Assembly: GCA_903892905.1 (NCBI GenBank)
Contig: CAITKI010000088.1
Span: forward strand, 1 to 33,759
Length of the DNA: 33,759 nucleotides
Direction of reading: 5' to 3'
From: an uncultured Microcaldota archaeon
GTDB taxonomy: Archaea; Micrarchaeota; Micrarchaeia; Anstonellales; Anstonellaceae
Shown: one piece after another, positions 18,336 through 28,071 of the stretch
Layout of the letters: every line of letters begins with the position of its first letter
Position numbering within the stretch: the stretch's first letter is position 1
The notes under the pieces: generated by a model
The model's database searches: none
What the model was told of the DNA's origin: nothing
What the model saw: the letters and a program-made list of their open reading frames with translations, nothing else
Position numbers and translations under genes: made by a program

Positions 18336-19784
18336 TTACTTCCTGCGGGATTTTTGCTTCGCCTGCGGCTTTGGCGCAGGCTTTTTGGCGCCTGACTGCT
18401 TGGCTGCGGGGGCGGGCGGCTTTGGCTGCCTTGGCTCCTCCACATCTTCTGTGCTCCTTCCTGCGCGCAGCTTGTTCCGAATGCTTTCAAGCTGGGCAAG
18501 CATGTTCTCCACTTCCTTTTCCTGCTGTGCCACCTCGCCTGCTATGCGCGCATTCCTCTCAAGCTCGGCAAGCTCGTCATCCATCTCACCGTTTGCTATT
18601 GTCCTTTCAGACTCGCCCATCTCCTGCGCGCTGAAGACTTTTTCCTCGTTGCGCGCGGCTTCCTCGATTTCTGCGTCGGCCTCCTCGTGCTCGATTGGGG
18701 GGGCCGGCTCGCTTTCCTGCATGCGCTTCTTGCGGCTCTCCACCATGCCGCGCGTGACGTCGTCCAGGTTCTTTTCGTGCTCAGCTTCCGTGCCGAATGT
18801 GAATTTCTGGGTGTAGCTCGTGCCTGACTCTGTTTTTGCCTGCTGCTCTGAAAGCAATGGCGCAGGCTCGGTCGTGTCGTCCTCCTCGCGCCTTGCAGCT
18901 AGGAAATTGTAGGCAATGAGCGCCACCACTGCGGCTGCAAAAATGCCTGCGAGTATCGGGAGCGCGCCAATTATGCCCGGCAGGATGCCGGTGTCGGCCA
19001 CGCTTGCGGCAGTTGACGGGATTTTGTCCTCAGTCGCATTCTTGTCGTACGCCACCGTGGACACCAGCTGGTCCAGCTTGTAGCCCTCTGCCGAATAGGT
19101 GTAGCTTCCAGTATGCGTTGCAACCAGGCTCACTGTGCCTGTGCTGTCTGTGCGCACGGTCTGCCTGCTTCCATCAGGATAGTCCACCAATATCTTTGCG
19201 CCTGCGATTGGCAGGCCTTCCCTGGATTTGAGGGAAAGGGTGAGCGTGCTGTTCAGCGGCACCCTGGAGGGTGCAAAAAGCACCACGGTGCTTGGCGCTG
19301 CGATTGCCGCGGCATCGGGAATCCTGCCGACCGCCGCCTCGCTCACACTCGCGCCAAATTCATAAGTGACGCTCCTGGTATCCCCGCGATTGAGCCGGGG
19401 GATCTCCCACACGGCCTGCCTCCCGTCAAACTGCGACGGGCTTGGCGAAAATGAAATTGCCGCGCCTGTCGGCACATATGACAGGCTCTCGCCGATGTTC
19501 ACATACGTCCTGTCAATCGAGCCGATGTTTTTCAATGAGAGCGTGACTTGGGTTGACACCGAGCCTGCGCTTCCAGCCTGCTTTGCGCCGCTGTTTGTGC
19601 AGGCATCGCTGATGCCGGCCTGGGCAAGCGGGCAGTCGCCGGCCTTGCCCACTTCTATGGTGCGCGTCACCTGGAGCCAGCCGTCCGAGACATATGTCTT
19701 GGAGTAGCTTTCGGCGGCAAGCATGGGCGCAAATAGAACCATGCTTACAAGCAATGTCAATGCAAAAGATTTCACCATGAACAC
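18336..19784 (-). CDS. exported single-pass protein with Ig/carboxypeptidase-regulatory-like ectodomain, coiled-coil and basic cytoplasmic tail
   Basis: Signal peptide; SREGLPIAGAKILVDYPDGSRQTVRTDSTGTVSLVAT; TM ILPGIIGALPILAGIFAAAVVALIAYNFL; tail PKPQAKQKSRRK. Confidence 0.7.
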   Translation of the reverse strand: MFMVKSFALTLLVSMVLFAPMLAAESYSKTYVSDGWLQVTRTIEVGKAGDCPLAQAGISDACTNSGAKQAGSAGSVSTQVTLSLKNIGSIDRTYVNIGESLSYVPTGAAISFSPSPSQFDGRQAVWEIPRLNRGDTRSVTYEFGASVSEAAVGRIPDAAAIAAPSTVVLFAPSRVPLNSTLTLSLKSREGLPIAGAKILVDYPDGSRQTVRTDSTGTVSLVATHTGSYTYSAEGYKLDQLVSTVAYDKNATEDKIPSTAASVADTGILPGIIGALPILAGIFAAAVVALIAYNFLAARREEDDTTEPAPLLSEQQAKTESGTSYTQKFTFGTEAEHEKNLDDVTRGMVESRKKRMQESEPAPPIEHEEADAEIEEAARNEEKVFSAQEMGESERTIANGEMDDELAELERNARIAGEVAQQEKEVENMLAQLESIRNKLRAGRSTEDVEEPRQPKPPAPAAKQSGAKKPAPKPQAKQKSRRK

Positions 19785-19928
19785 ACCCCTGTGATAGTTC
19801 TTTCTGGTGCGTTCAGTATTTAAATCTTTGTATTTTATGGCTATTTGTGGTGATGCCCGTTTTGCGACTTCCGGCAGCTACCCCTCCCTTTAAAATCCTT
19901 ATTCGCAAAAGGATGGATAGGTGCGACA

Positions 19929-20252
19929 ATGAAATTTGGAAAGGCATTGCTCTTCGCTTTCACGCTCTTCTTATTTGCAGGCTTTGCATTTGCAACGCCC
20001 ACCAGCCAGCTCAAGAACGCGCTTTCTTCCCTTTGCAATGGCTTAAGCACAATGGTGCCTGTCGCAGCCATGCTCATGGTGCTCCTTGCATCCGTCATCT
20101 ACGCAACAGGGCAGATGATGGGCGCTGAGACGCGCGCACGCGCGAACGTCTGGGCAACATCCGCGCTCACAGGCGCCATCATAGGCATACTCATTTCAGT
20201 GATTGCGCCATCAGTGCTCCAGATAATCGCCGGGCAAACAATACAGTGCTGA
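19929..20252 (+). CDS. small membrane protein resembling VirB2/TrbC-type pilins
   Basis: Signal peptide ending FAFA, then two hydrophobic helices separated by a short charged loop (GAETRARANVW). Confidence 0.6.
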   Translation: MKFGKALLFAFTLFLFAGFAFATPTSQLKNALSSLCNGLSTMVPVAAMLMVLLASVIYATGQMMGAETRARANVWATSALTGAIIGILISVIAPSVLQIIAGQTIQC

Positions 20253-20300
20253 TGGCTGGGGCAGACAAGTGCATTTAAACCTAGCCTGTTTTTTATTTCC

Positions 20301-22037
20301 ATGGAGCCAGCACTAGCTGTAGGGATAAGCATCACGGTCATCATGCTATCCGCGCTCATTTTCGACAGGCTCCGCCTTCCGCACATACTTGGCGTGCTCG
20401 CAGCAGGCATACTTGTCGGCCCCTACAGCCCGATTGCGGGCCTGAGCTTCCTCGGGCTCAACTTCGCCAACATAATAATCACCGACCCTTCCCTTGTGGA
20501 GACGTTTTCGGTCATCGGCTCGGCGCTCATACTGTTCGGCATCGGCCTTGAGTTCTCGGTCATCAGGCTTTGGAAAATGGGCTGGTTCACCTTCCTCGCC
20601 GCCCTCCTCAAGATCGGCATCGTCTATTTCGCCGCGCACTTCTGCCTCGCGGCAATGGGCTTTGGCACGCAGGCCGCAGTGCTTGTGGCAGTGGCGCTTT
20701 CGTTCTCCTCCACGCCCATCATCATAAAGCTCCTGGAAGATTCAGGGAAGATAAAGCGCCCCGAGGTGAACTTCATAATCTCGGTGCTGGTCATAGAGGA
20801 TTTGCTCGCGGTCTTTTTCCTCGGCCTTATCGCAAACCCTGTTGCGGCAGGCGACTACTCGCTTGCGGTGGCGGTGCTGCGCGTGCTGCTCACCTTCATA
20901 TTCGCCTACTTCGTGCTTTCCAAGCTCATTGACAAGTTCCTCGACTTGTTCGCCCACTCCGACGAGCTCATCATACTCTCCACCGTGAGCCTGGTCCTCG
21001 TCATCGGCTACCTGTCATCTGCGATCGGGCTGTCCTTCTCGGTAGGCGCCTTCCTTGCAGGGAGCACCATCGCCGGCTCGCCGCACTCCCGCAGGATTGA
21101 GGAAAGGATACGGCCGTTCAATTCACTTTTCGCCTCGTTTTTCTTCTTCTCCATAGGCCTGATGGTCAACACCGCGGGCGTGATGTCCAACCTGCCGCTC
21201 CTGTTCCTCTTCCTTGCAATAGGCATCATAGTGCGCTTCGCGGCGTCAGGCTTCTCATCTTACATGGCGGGCTTTTCAGGCAGGAACGCATGCTTCTGCG
21301 CCGCGGTGTTCCTCTCCATGTCCGAGCTGTCCCTCCTTCTCATAAGCCAGGGCTCGGCATCAGGCATATTGCAGAAGGACTTCCTGGGCAGCTTCGCATT
21401 CGCGATAATCGGGACATCGTTCCTCTCGGCCTGGCTCATAAACCGCGAGAACGAGGTCTACAACATGCTCCAGTCCGTGGTGCCGCAAATCGTGATAAAG
21501 AACCTGCGCCTGCTGCGCTCCACCGCGCTTGGCATGCGCCGCGCGGTCTCCGAGTCCTCCCGCTACTACAGGGTGGTGGAAAAGCTGCCGACGATCGCGC
21601 ACCACACCGACCAGTTCTCGGTGCGCGAGCAGCTCGTGCTCACCTCGAAAAATGCCGTGCTCCTGGGCCTTGCCTCCCTCATCTGCTATTCCGGGATACT
21701 TTTCGCCCAGTCGCCCGAGTGGCGGTTCCTCGACTCGTTCTTCGTCTACTTCTTCGCGGTGTTTTTCATAACCTCCGCGCTGTTCCTTGTCAACGTGAAG
21801 TCCGCGCAGGTGTCCCTCCTGAAGATGATTGCGCGCTCAAGCAACGGCGCGCGCTATGTCGCAGTGGGGCATTTCGTTTCCATGGCATTCTTCTTCTTCC
21901 TCTGCGCGGTCTACTTCTGGGCATACTCGCTCGCGCCGGCGTCGCTTTCCGTGATACTCGTGCTCCCCTCTCTCGCATTCGCGCTGCGCAGCATGCTTTC
22001 CACGTTCAAGGCGGTCTCGGGCAGCGGGCTGCTGTAG
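20301..22037 (+). CDS. CPA2 (Kef-type) cation:proton antiporter with extra C-terminal TM region
   Basis: FDRLRLPHILGVLAAGILVGPYSP, ALSFSSTPIIIKLLEDSG, LVIEDLLAVFFL, GLSFSVGAFLAGSTIAGSPHSRRIEERI. Confidence 0.88.
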   Translation: MEPALAVGISITVIMLSALIFDRLRLPHILGVLAAGILVGPYSPIAGLSFLGLNFANIIITDPSLVETFSVIGSALILFGIGLEFSVIRLWKMGWFTFLAALLKIGIVYFAAHFCLAAMGFGTQAAVLVAVALSFSSTPIIIKLLEDSGKIKRPEVNFIISVLVIEDLLAVFFLGLIANPVAAGDYSLAVAVLRVLLTFIFAYFVLSKLIDKFLDLFAHSDELIILSTVSLVLVIGYLSSAIGLSFSVGAFLAGSTIAGSPHSRRIEERIRPFNSLFASFFFFSIGLMVNTAGVMSNLPLLFLFLAIGIIVRFAASGFSSYMAGFSGRNACFCAAVFLSMSELSLLLISQGSASGILQKDFLGSFAFAIIGTSFLSAWLINRENEVYNMLQSVVPQIVIKNLRLLRSTALGMRRAVSESSRYYRVVEKLPTIAHHTDQFSVREQLVLTSKNAVLLGLASLICYSGILFAQSPEWRFLDSFFVYFFAVFFITSALFLVNVKSAQVSLLKMIARSSNGARYVAVGHFVSMAFFFFLCAVYFWAYSLAPASLSVILVLPSLAFALRSMLSTFKAVSGSGLL

Positions 22038-22106
22038 AGAAAGCGCGCGCTTGCTAGGGAGAAAAAAAGCAGGAAGAAGAAGGAAAAATAAAAGAAAAAG
22101 GGAAAA

Positions 22107-22520
22107 CTACTGCTTCTGCGGCCCGAGCTGAATCTTGGGCGGCACAATCGGGGGCGAGAGGTTGACTGGGCGCGCGACGAACACGCCGTTTGTCCCGCAT
22201 GCGTAGTTGATTGCGTTGAGTATGACTTCCGCAAACGCGTCGGGCAGCTTCTTCTCCTTCTCCCACTTCGCGGTTATATCCTTGGTGAGCTTGGCATCCT
22301 CCTTGCTCGTGATGGTGCCCTTCATGTTGATTTCGCCCACGCCCTCGGTGTAGACCACTGAGTAGTTGAATGAGATTGCGACCTCCCCGTTCACGACCGC
22401 CACGGCGTCCAGCCCGATGTTGACATTGAGGCCTGTCATGTCCTCGTCCTTGTCGCGCCTTGCCTCGACCTTGACTATCTTTATGCCTGTTATCATGTTC
22501 ACACCTCTAATCTGTTGCAT
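22107..22520 (-). CDS. hypothetical protein (possibly SecB-like fold; speculative)
   Basis: Small beta-rich ORF MITGIKIVKVEARRDKDEDMTGLNVNIG...; start probably MITG rather than the first Met. Confidence 0.55.
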   Translation of the reverse strand: MQQIRGVNMITGIKIVKVEARRDKDEDMTGLNVNIGLDAVAVVNGEVAISFNYSVVYTEGVGEINMKGTITSKEDAKLTKDITAKWEKEKKLPDAFAEVILNAINYACGTNGVFVARPVNLSPPIVPPKIQLGPQKQ

Positions 22521-22553
22521 TCAATCAATAATATCAAAATAAAAAGCCTACTC

Positions 22554-23225
22554 TTAGATGCGCAGCTCCTGCCCCACGCGGAGCGCCACGCCCTTGGTTA
22601 TCCCGCCCAAGTCCGTCACGAACTCGTTGGGGTCCTGGTTGATCTTGTCATATGTATTGTAATGCATGGGCACCGCGGCCTTGGGGCGCATCTCCTTCAC
22701 TATGCTGTTCGCGGCAAACGGGTCCATCACAGAGCCGCCGCCTATCGGGACAAGCGCCACGTCGCACTTTATCCTTGCCATGTCCGTGAAGCTGTAGGTA
22801 TCTCCTGCGTGGTAGACTGACAGCCCGTCGCCTTTCACCACAAAGCCTACAGGGTAGGCAGACTGGGGGTGTATTGCCTTCTGAACCTCAACCTCAACTC
22901 CTTTCATGTTGAACTTGTCGCCCGTCCGAACATCTACCTTGAACCTGTCAGAAACATCTATCTTTGAAAGCGCGGGGCGGGACGCCACCACGCTGGAATA
23001 GCACCTGTCAGAAATCTCCTTCACGGTTGCAGGCTCGCAGTTGCCCAGCTCCTCGTTTGACAGGAAAATCATGTCGCACTCGCGTATCGCGTGCATGTCA
23101 AGGGAGCTTTTGATGAGCCTGCGGTTTCCGGCTATGGTGTCTGCTACCACGGGATTGAACAGCATCACTGCGTTCCCCAGCACCACCTTGAAGGATGAAT
23201 GCCCCAGATAGGTAATGGACCTCAT
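22554..23225 (-). CDS. metal-dependent hydrolase of the metallo-beta-lactamase superfamily (UPF0173-like)
   Basis: ITYLGHSSFKVV, VYHAGDTYSFTDM, DVALVPIGG, AVPMHYNTY. Confidence 0.85.
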   Translation of the reverse strand: MRSITYLGHSSFKVVLGNAVMLFNPVVADTIAGNRRLIKSSLDMHAIRECDMIFLSNEELGNCEPATVKEISDRCYSSVVASRPALSKIDVSDRFKVDVRTGDKFNMKGVEVEVQKAIHPQSAYPVGFVVKGDGLSVYHAGDTYSFTDMARIKCDVALVPIGGGSVMDPFAANSIVKEMRPKAAVPMHYNTYDKINQDPNEFVTDLGGITKGVALRVGQELRI

Positions 23226-23279
23226 AACCCCCCACTTTGCCTCCTCATGTTTAAATAATATGCACCCCTAACTCCATCC

Positions 23280-24146
23280 ATGGGCAATTCCTACGCCGTC
23301 CGGGCGGCAGCCATCATGCTTTTCGCGCTCCTGCTCCTGTCAGGCTTGCCCCGCGCGGACTTTTCCATGAAGTCTCTTTCCATGTTCGTCAACATCAACC
23401 TTGACGGGAGCGCGAACGTGGACGAGCAGCTCGAGATTGTGATAAACGGCTCGCAGTCGCGCGACCTTTACGACGCCACCCGCGCAAGCTATTCCGACCT
23501 GACCACCTGGAAGAACCGCACTGGCCTTGCCGAGATGCGCCACCATGTCACGCGCGCAAAGGCGGAGGTCACCGACCTGAGGATAATCCCCCAGGCAGTC
23601 GACCGGTGCAACTCGTTTTTGGGCACCTGCTATGCAATAGTGGCAATCGACTACAACATCCCTGCCACCCAGAACGGGTCGGGTCTCATCAAGGTGGAGC
23701 GCTACAAGCCGCGCACATTGCGCTATTCGCTCCAGCAGGACGCGCTCTCATTCGAGCAGACCGAGACTGGCGACCTCATACTGCCCACAGGCACCGTCAT
23801 CTCACTGTCCATCCCGCAGAACTCCGAAAAGATATTCTTCTCCACCGTGCCTACCAACCTGGCCAGCGAGCCTGAGGAGGACTTCAAGTACGACTCGACC
23901 TCCAACACGCGCTACTACATAGGCCCCAAGCGCATCTTCAAGTGGTCGGGCAACGCGCTTTCCAAGTTCCAGTTCACCTACGAGGTGGAGCTGCCGCTTG
24001 AGACCGAGGTGGTGGACTTTTTCGTGGGAAGCCAGAACGCGGTATCCGACACCATCTTCGGGCCGCAGGGCATGGCGGCGCTTTTCATCATCCTCGCAGC
24101 AGCAGTCTCATTCTACTACGTGAACAAAGTGAACAACCAGGGATAA
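23280..24146 (+). CDS. exported type-I membrane protein, unknown function
   Basis: Signal peptide MGNSYAVRAAAIMLFALLLLSGLPRA; C-terminal TM GMAALFIILAAAVSFYYV. Confidence 0.65.
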   Translation: MGNSYAVRAAAIMLFALLLLSGLPRADFSMKSLSMFVNINLDGSANVDEQLEIVINGSQSRDLYDATRASYSDLTTWKNRTGLAEMRHHVTRAKAEVTDLRIIPQAVDRCNSFLGTCYAIVAIDYNIPATQNGSGLIKVERYKPRTLRYSLQQDALSFEQTETGDLILPTGTVISLSIPQNSEKIFFSTVPTNLASEPEEDFKYDSTSNTRYYIGPKRIFKWSGNALSKFQFTYEVELPLETEVVDFFVGSQNAVSDTIFGPQGMAALFIILAAAVSFYYVNKVNNQG

Positions 24147-24147
24147 A

Positions 24148-25602
24148 ATGCTCCACCAGATTGAAACAAAAATGCTTTCCGCACTCTCTGGGCGGATGTC
24201 TGCCGAGGAACTCTCGCAGCAGGCAGGCATACCTCTTTCATCCGTGCTCTCGTTCTCGCAAAGCCTGAAGGAAAAAGGCTACATCTCCATCGAGCAGACC
24301 GAGGAAAAGCGCGTCTCCCTCACCGCGGAAGGGCAGGGCTATGCTGCAAAGGGGCTCCCTGAGCAGGCCGTGCACCGCCAAGCGCAATCAGGCGCATTCG
24401 TCTCCTCGTTGTCTCCAGTGGAGCGCGCAGTGGGGCTTCCCTGGGCAAGCAGGAACGGGTGGGTGAAAATCGAGGGAGGAAGGCTGGCGTCGCTTTGCAG
24501 CACCGAGCCTTATTTCCTGCAGGAGGCGCTCTCGAAAATCTCGCGCCACGAGCCTGTGGATGACGAGGCGATATCTATCCTTACGAAGCGCAAGCTCGTT
24601 TCCCAAACTTCCACGAAGAAAGTCTATTTTGAGCCGACTGCCTTGCAGCCCGAGGAGGCGGCAAGCGCAAGCAAGACGGCAACCATTGAAGGCACATCCG
24701 TTATTGCTGCTGCTCCCCAGGAAATAAACTCCCTCACGCGCGACATGCTCCTGTCAGGAAGCTACAAGGGCGCGCTTTTCCGCCCCTATGACGTCTCCGC
24801 GCCGGCAGAGATTCCCTCGCCTGCGAAAAGGCACGCGATTTCCCGCCTGAAAGGGCGCATCTCCCGCATTTTCACCGACATGGGCTTCGAGGAGATGGAA
24901 GGCAGCGAGGCGCAATCGGCTTTTTGGAACTTTGACGCGCTTTTCCAGCCCCAGGACCACCCTGCGCGCGAGCTTGCAGACACATTTTACCTCAAAAACG
25001 GGATCGACCTGCCCACAGACTCCGAGCTGGTAGCGCGCATCAAGAAGGTGCATGAAAAAAGCTGGGGCGGCGCCTGGAGCGAGGAGGTGGCGAAAAAGGG
25101 GGTGCTCCGCACGCACACCACCTCTGTGTCCGCAAGCTACCTCTACAACGAGTGCAGGGGCACCAATGCTGCCAAGAAATACTTCTCATTGGGCAAGGTG
25201 TACCGCAACGAGGCGACAGACTACAAGCACCTTGCGGAATTTTTCCAGGTGGAAGGCATTGTGGTATGGGAAGGCGCCACCTTCCGCGACCTTCTGGGGC
25301 TTCTCCGCGAATTCTACAGGAAACTTGGCTTTGACAAGATACGCTTCCAGCCCTCCTACTTCCCCTACACCGAGCCTTCGCTTGAGATTTCCGTTTTCTT
25401 CGAGAAAAAGCAGCAGTGGCTGGAGCTTGGCGGCGCAGGCATTTTCCGCCCTGAAGTGTCCATCCCGCTTTGCGACCGCTACCCTGTGCTCGCATGGGGC
25501 CTGTCGCTGGAGCGCCCCCTCATGCTCCTGAACGACATGGACGACATCCGCGACTTCTACAAGGGCAACGCAGGCTGGCTGAGGAAGCAAAAGGTGCAGT
25601 AG
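24148..25602 (+). CDS. pheS: phenylalanine--tRNA ligase alpha subunit
   Basis: N-terminal wHTH; FTDMGFEEMEGSEAQSAFWNFDALFQPQDHPARELADTFYL; FFQVEGIVV; ELGGAGIFRPEV. Confidence 0.95.
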   Translation: MLHQIETKMLSALSGRMSAEELSQQAGIPLSSVLSFSQSLKEKGYISIEQTEEKRVSLTAEGQGYAAKGLPEQAVHRQAQSGAFVSSLSPVERAVGLPWASRNGWVKIEGGRLASLCSTEPYFLQEALSKISRHEPVDDEAISILTKRKLVSQTSTKKVYFEPTALQPEEAASASKTATIEGTSVIAAAPQEINSLTRDMLLSGSYKGALFRPYDVSAPAEIPSPAKRHAISRLKGRISRIFTDMGFEEMEGSEAQSAFWNFDALFQPQDHPARELADTFYLKNGIDLPTDSELVARIKKVHEKSWGGAWSEEVAKKGVLRTHTTSVSASYLYNECRGTNAAKKYFSLGKVYRNEATDYKHLAEFFQVEGIVVWEGATFRDLLGLLREFYRKLGFDKIRFQPSYFPYTEPSLEISVFFEKKQQWLELGGAGIFRPEVSIPLCDRYPVLAWGLSLERPLMLLNDMDDIRDFYKGNAGWLRKQKVQ

Positions 25603-25851
25603 CTAATTCTTGTAGGCAACATCGCGCTTCCTTACATCTAAAATCTCTATCAAATTCCCAGTTACCCTGAAAAAAATCCTGTATTTGCCCACTCTTGCTT
25701 TCTGAACCTTGTCCGAGCGGTGCACGAATTCAAAATGGGATGGCATTTCTATTATCTGCTCAATCTTCTTCCGCACGGCTTCCTGGCGCTCATTGGCAAG
25801 GGTCTTGAGCTGATCCTTGAATCTTGCATTGAATTCAAACTCATAAGGCAT
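25603..25851 (-). CDS. RelE/ParE-family toxin
   Basis: FEFNARFKDQLKTLANERQEAVRKKIEQI...KARVGKYRIFFRVTGNLIEILDVRKRDVAYKN. Confidence 0.82.
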   Translation of the reverse strand: MPYEFEFNARFKDQLKTLANERQEAVRKKIEQIIEMPSHFEFVHRSDKVQKARVGKYRIFFRVTGNLIEILDVRKRDVAYKN

Positions 25852-25857
25852 GCTAGT

Positions 25858-26175
25858 TTAGGGCTTTTGGCGCTTTTTATCCTTTTGCAGGGTAGGGTGC
25901 CGGTGGTTGCGGGGCTTCCACCCCATGAGCTTGTAGAATTCTTCCTCGTTATACGTCTTTATCTTCCCTTCTTTCATCAGCTTGTCATATTTTTCGATTT
26001 CCTTCACCATCTTCTCGTCAAATCTGCGCTCGAGCTCCTCGTCTTTCAGGTATTCCGCCTCAAGCCGCAGCACGCCGAGGCGCAGCGCCTCTGTCTTGGT
26101 GGAGACCACTCCCTTTTCCACCAGCCTGTCAATCACGTCCGAGACGTGCCCGTCAAACTTTACGGTCAAATTCAT
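25858..26175 (-). CDS. ribbon-helix-helix-type antitoxin
   Basis: MNLTVKFDGHVSDVIDRLVEKGVVSTKTEALRLGVLRLEAEY immediately upstream of the toxin. Confidence 0.78.
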   Translation of the reverse strand: MNLTVKFDGHVSDVIDRLVEKGVVSTKTEALRLGVLRLEAEYLKDEELERRFDEKMVKEIEKYDKLMKEGKIKTYNEEEFYKLMGWKPRNHRHPTLQKDKKRQKP

Positions 26176-26281
26176 GTATTTTCACCATGAAAACTATGGC
26201 AGAAAATGCATATAATGCTTTGCCCGCCATTTTTGCGCCCTCCCGCTAAGCGTTATATATTTCCCGGTGCATTTTCTCCCC

Positions 26282-27061
26282 ATGGCGACCCCATTTGCGG
26301 CATTTGCGCTTGCATACCTCATGACAGTGGCTTTCACCGACGAGCTTTCGCTGAACCTGTCCTACATCGAGCGCCTGGTCACATACCGGGGCAATGCGAA
26401 TTTCACCGAGCTCATCCCAGGCGCGCTTTACAACGGCACAATAACCGTGGACTGGGCAGTCCCCGCATCCGCGCTTTCAGGCATCAACGCCCAGACCCTT
26501 GCAGTGAAGGTGACTGCGTACGCGCCTGCGAACTCATCCGTATTTTTCCCAATTGGCAACACGGAGGCAAAAGAGGCGGCGGTTTACCTGCAGTGCAAAA
26601 TAGAAAACGGCGCTTGCGCGAACGGCTCGGTGCTTTCAGCATTCATCCCGGTCGCCACCTCCGCAAAGGCGGATGCCACTGGCGAGGTGAAAATAACGCT
26701 GCGCTCCGAAATCGTCCCATCCGTGCCTGCATCATACGCCGCCACCCTGCAGGACGCAGGCACGATTTTTGACTCATTGAAGCAGATATTCACGCAGAAT
26801 GCAACGGGCTACGCACCTTCCAACGTCAGCGCGACCCCCACGCCTTCCGCCACGGGCGGCACTGACTCGAGCGGGCTGAACTTCTCAATCAGCGCGCCTG
26901 GCAACAGCGCGGCGTCCGGCAATTTCCTGGACACGCTCAAGCCCGAGGGCGACTCGAGCGACCCGCTCTCCTTCCTGCGCGAGAACCCGCTCGTTTCCAT
27001 CTCCGCGCTTCTCATAGTGATTGTGATAACCGGCGCGTACCTCTTGAATGCCAAGGACTAA
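26282..27061 (+). CDS. exported protein with Ser/Thr-rich stalk and C-terminal TM anchor
   Basis: N-terminal signal-like segment; SATPTPSATGGTDSSG stalk; VSISALLIVIVITGAYLL TM. Confidence 0.65.
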   Translation: MATPFAAFALAYLMTVAFTDELSLNLSYIERLVTYRGNANFTELIPGALYNGTITVDWAVPASALSGINAQTLAVKVTAYAPANSSVFFPIGNTEAKEAAVYLQCKIENGACANGSVLSAFIPVATSAKADATGEVKITLRSEIVPSVPASYAATLQDAGTIFDSLKQIFTQNATGYAPSNVSATPTPSATGGTDSSGLNFSISAPGNSAASGNFLDTLKPEGDSSDPLSFLRENPLVSISALLIVIVITGAYLLNAKD

Positions 27062-27099
27062 GGGTCAGGGTTTTATACCCCTCTCGTCAATCTTCCTCC

Positions 27100-27963
27100 A
27101 TGTTCGAACTAACCGTGCTTGGCACATCATCGGCAATGCCCACGCCCGAGCGCTCGCTTTCCTGCATAGCGATGAGGCGCGACGGCGACATATTCCTTTT
27201 CGACTGCGGCGAGGGCAGCCAGCGCCAGATGATGCGCTTCGGCGTGTCCTACATGAAGGTGCGCGCGATTTTCATAACGCACCTTCACCTTGATCACTTC
27301 CTGGGCGTATTCGGGCTTCTTGAGACGCTGCGGCTTAACGGACGGAAGGAAAAGCTCACGATATACGCGCCGCGCGGGGCAGAGGGCGTGTTTGGCAGGA
27401 AGGACTTTCTCGAGATAAAGGAAATTGACGGGAAATGGAGCGAGGACTTTGGCAGCTTCACTGTTTCCTCATTTGCAACAAAGCACGCAGGCACGAGCTT
27501 CGGATTTTCCATCGAGGAGAAGGAGAAAGTGCGCTTCCACGAGGAAAAGGCAAAGGGGCTAGGGCTGAAGGGTCCGATGTTCACCGACATCCAGAAAAAA
27601 GGAAAGCTCACAGTGGCAGGCAAGGTCATCAAGCTCAAGGACGTCACCTACACATCCCCTGGCAAAAAAATAGTATACAGCGGCGACTCCGCGCCCTGCG
27701 CCACTCTTGCCAAGGCGGCAAAAGGCGCGGACCTTCTCATACACGAGTCCACCTTTGGCTCTGACAAAATTGCCGAGGCAAAGGACACCTCGCACTCCAC
27801 AGCGGAAGACGCAGCAACATGCGCGAAAAAAGCAGGCGCGAAGAAACTGCTGCTCACGCACTTCTCAGGAAGGTACGCAGACACTTCGCAGCTTGTTTCC
27901 GAGGCGAAGAAGATATTCCCCGCAGTGGAAGCTGCAAAAGACGGCGTGAAGCTCGTTGTATGA
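27100..27963 (+). CDS. rnz: ribonuclease Z
   Basis: LTVLGTSSAMPTPERSLSCIAMRR, LFDCGEGSQRQMM, FITHLHLDHFLGVFGLLETL, KIVYSGDSAP. Confidence 0.93.
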   Translation: MFELTVLGTSSAMPTPERSLSCIAMRRDGDIFLFDCGEGSQRQMMRFGVSYMKVRAIFITHLHLDHFLGVFGLLETLRLNGRKEKLTIYAPRGAEGVFGRKDFLEIKEIDGKWSEDFGSFTVSSFATKHAGTSFGFSIEEKEKVRFHEEKAKGLGLKGPMFTDIQKKGKLTVAGKVIKLKDVTYTSPGKKIVYSGDSAPCATLAKAAKGADLLIHESTFGSDKIAEAKDTSHSTAEDAATCAKKAGAKKLLLTHFSGRYADTSQLVSEAKKIFPAVEAAKDGVKLVV

Positions 27964-28071
27964 AGCCGCACGCAGCCTGGCAAAAGACGGCATGAAGATA
28001 GACGTATAGCTTTGGCGCCCGGGCATGCTCATTATTATTACCTTTCCGCCCAAAATTTGTCTGGTGTTTTT

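Noticed and set aside
22038-22106. Purine-rich tract agaaaaaaagcaggaagaagaaggaaaaataaaagaaaaaggg
   Set aside because: Probably a low-complexity convergent terminator region; no repeat or coding structure
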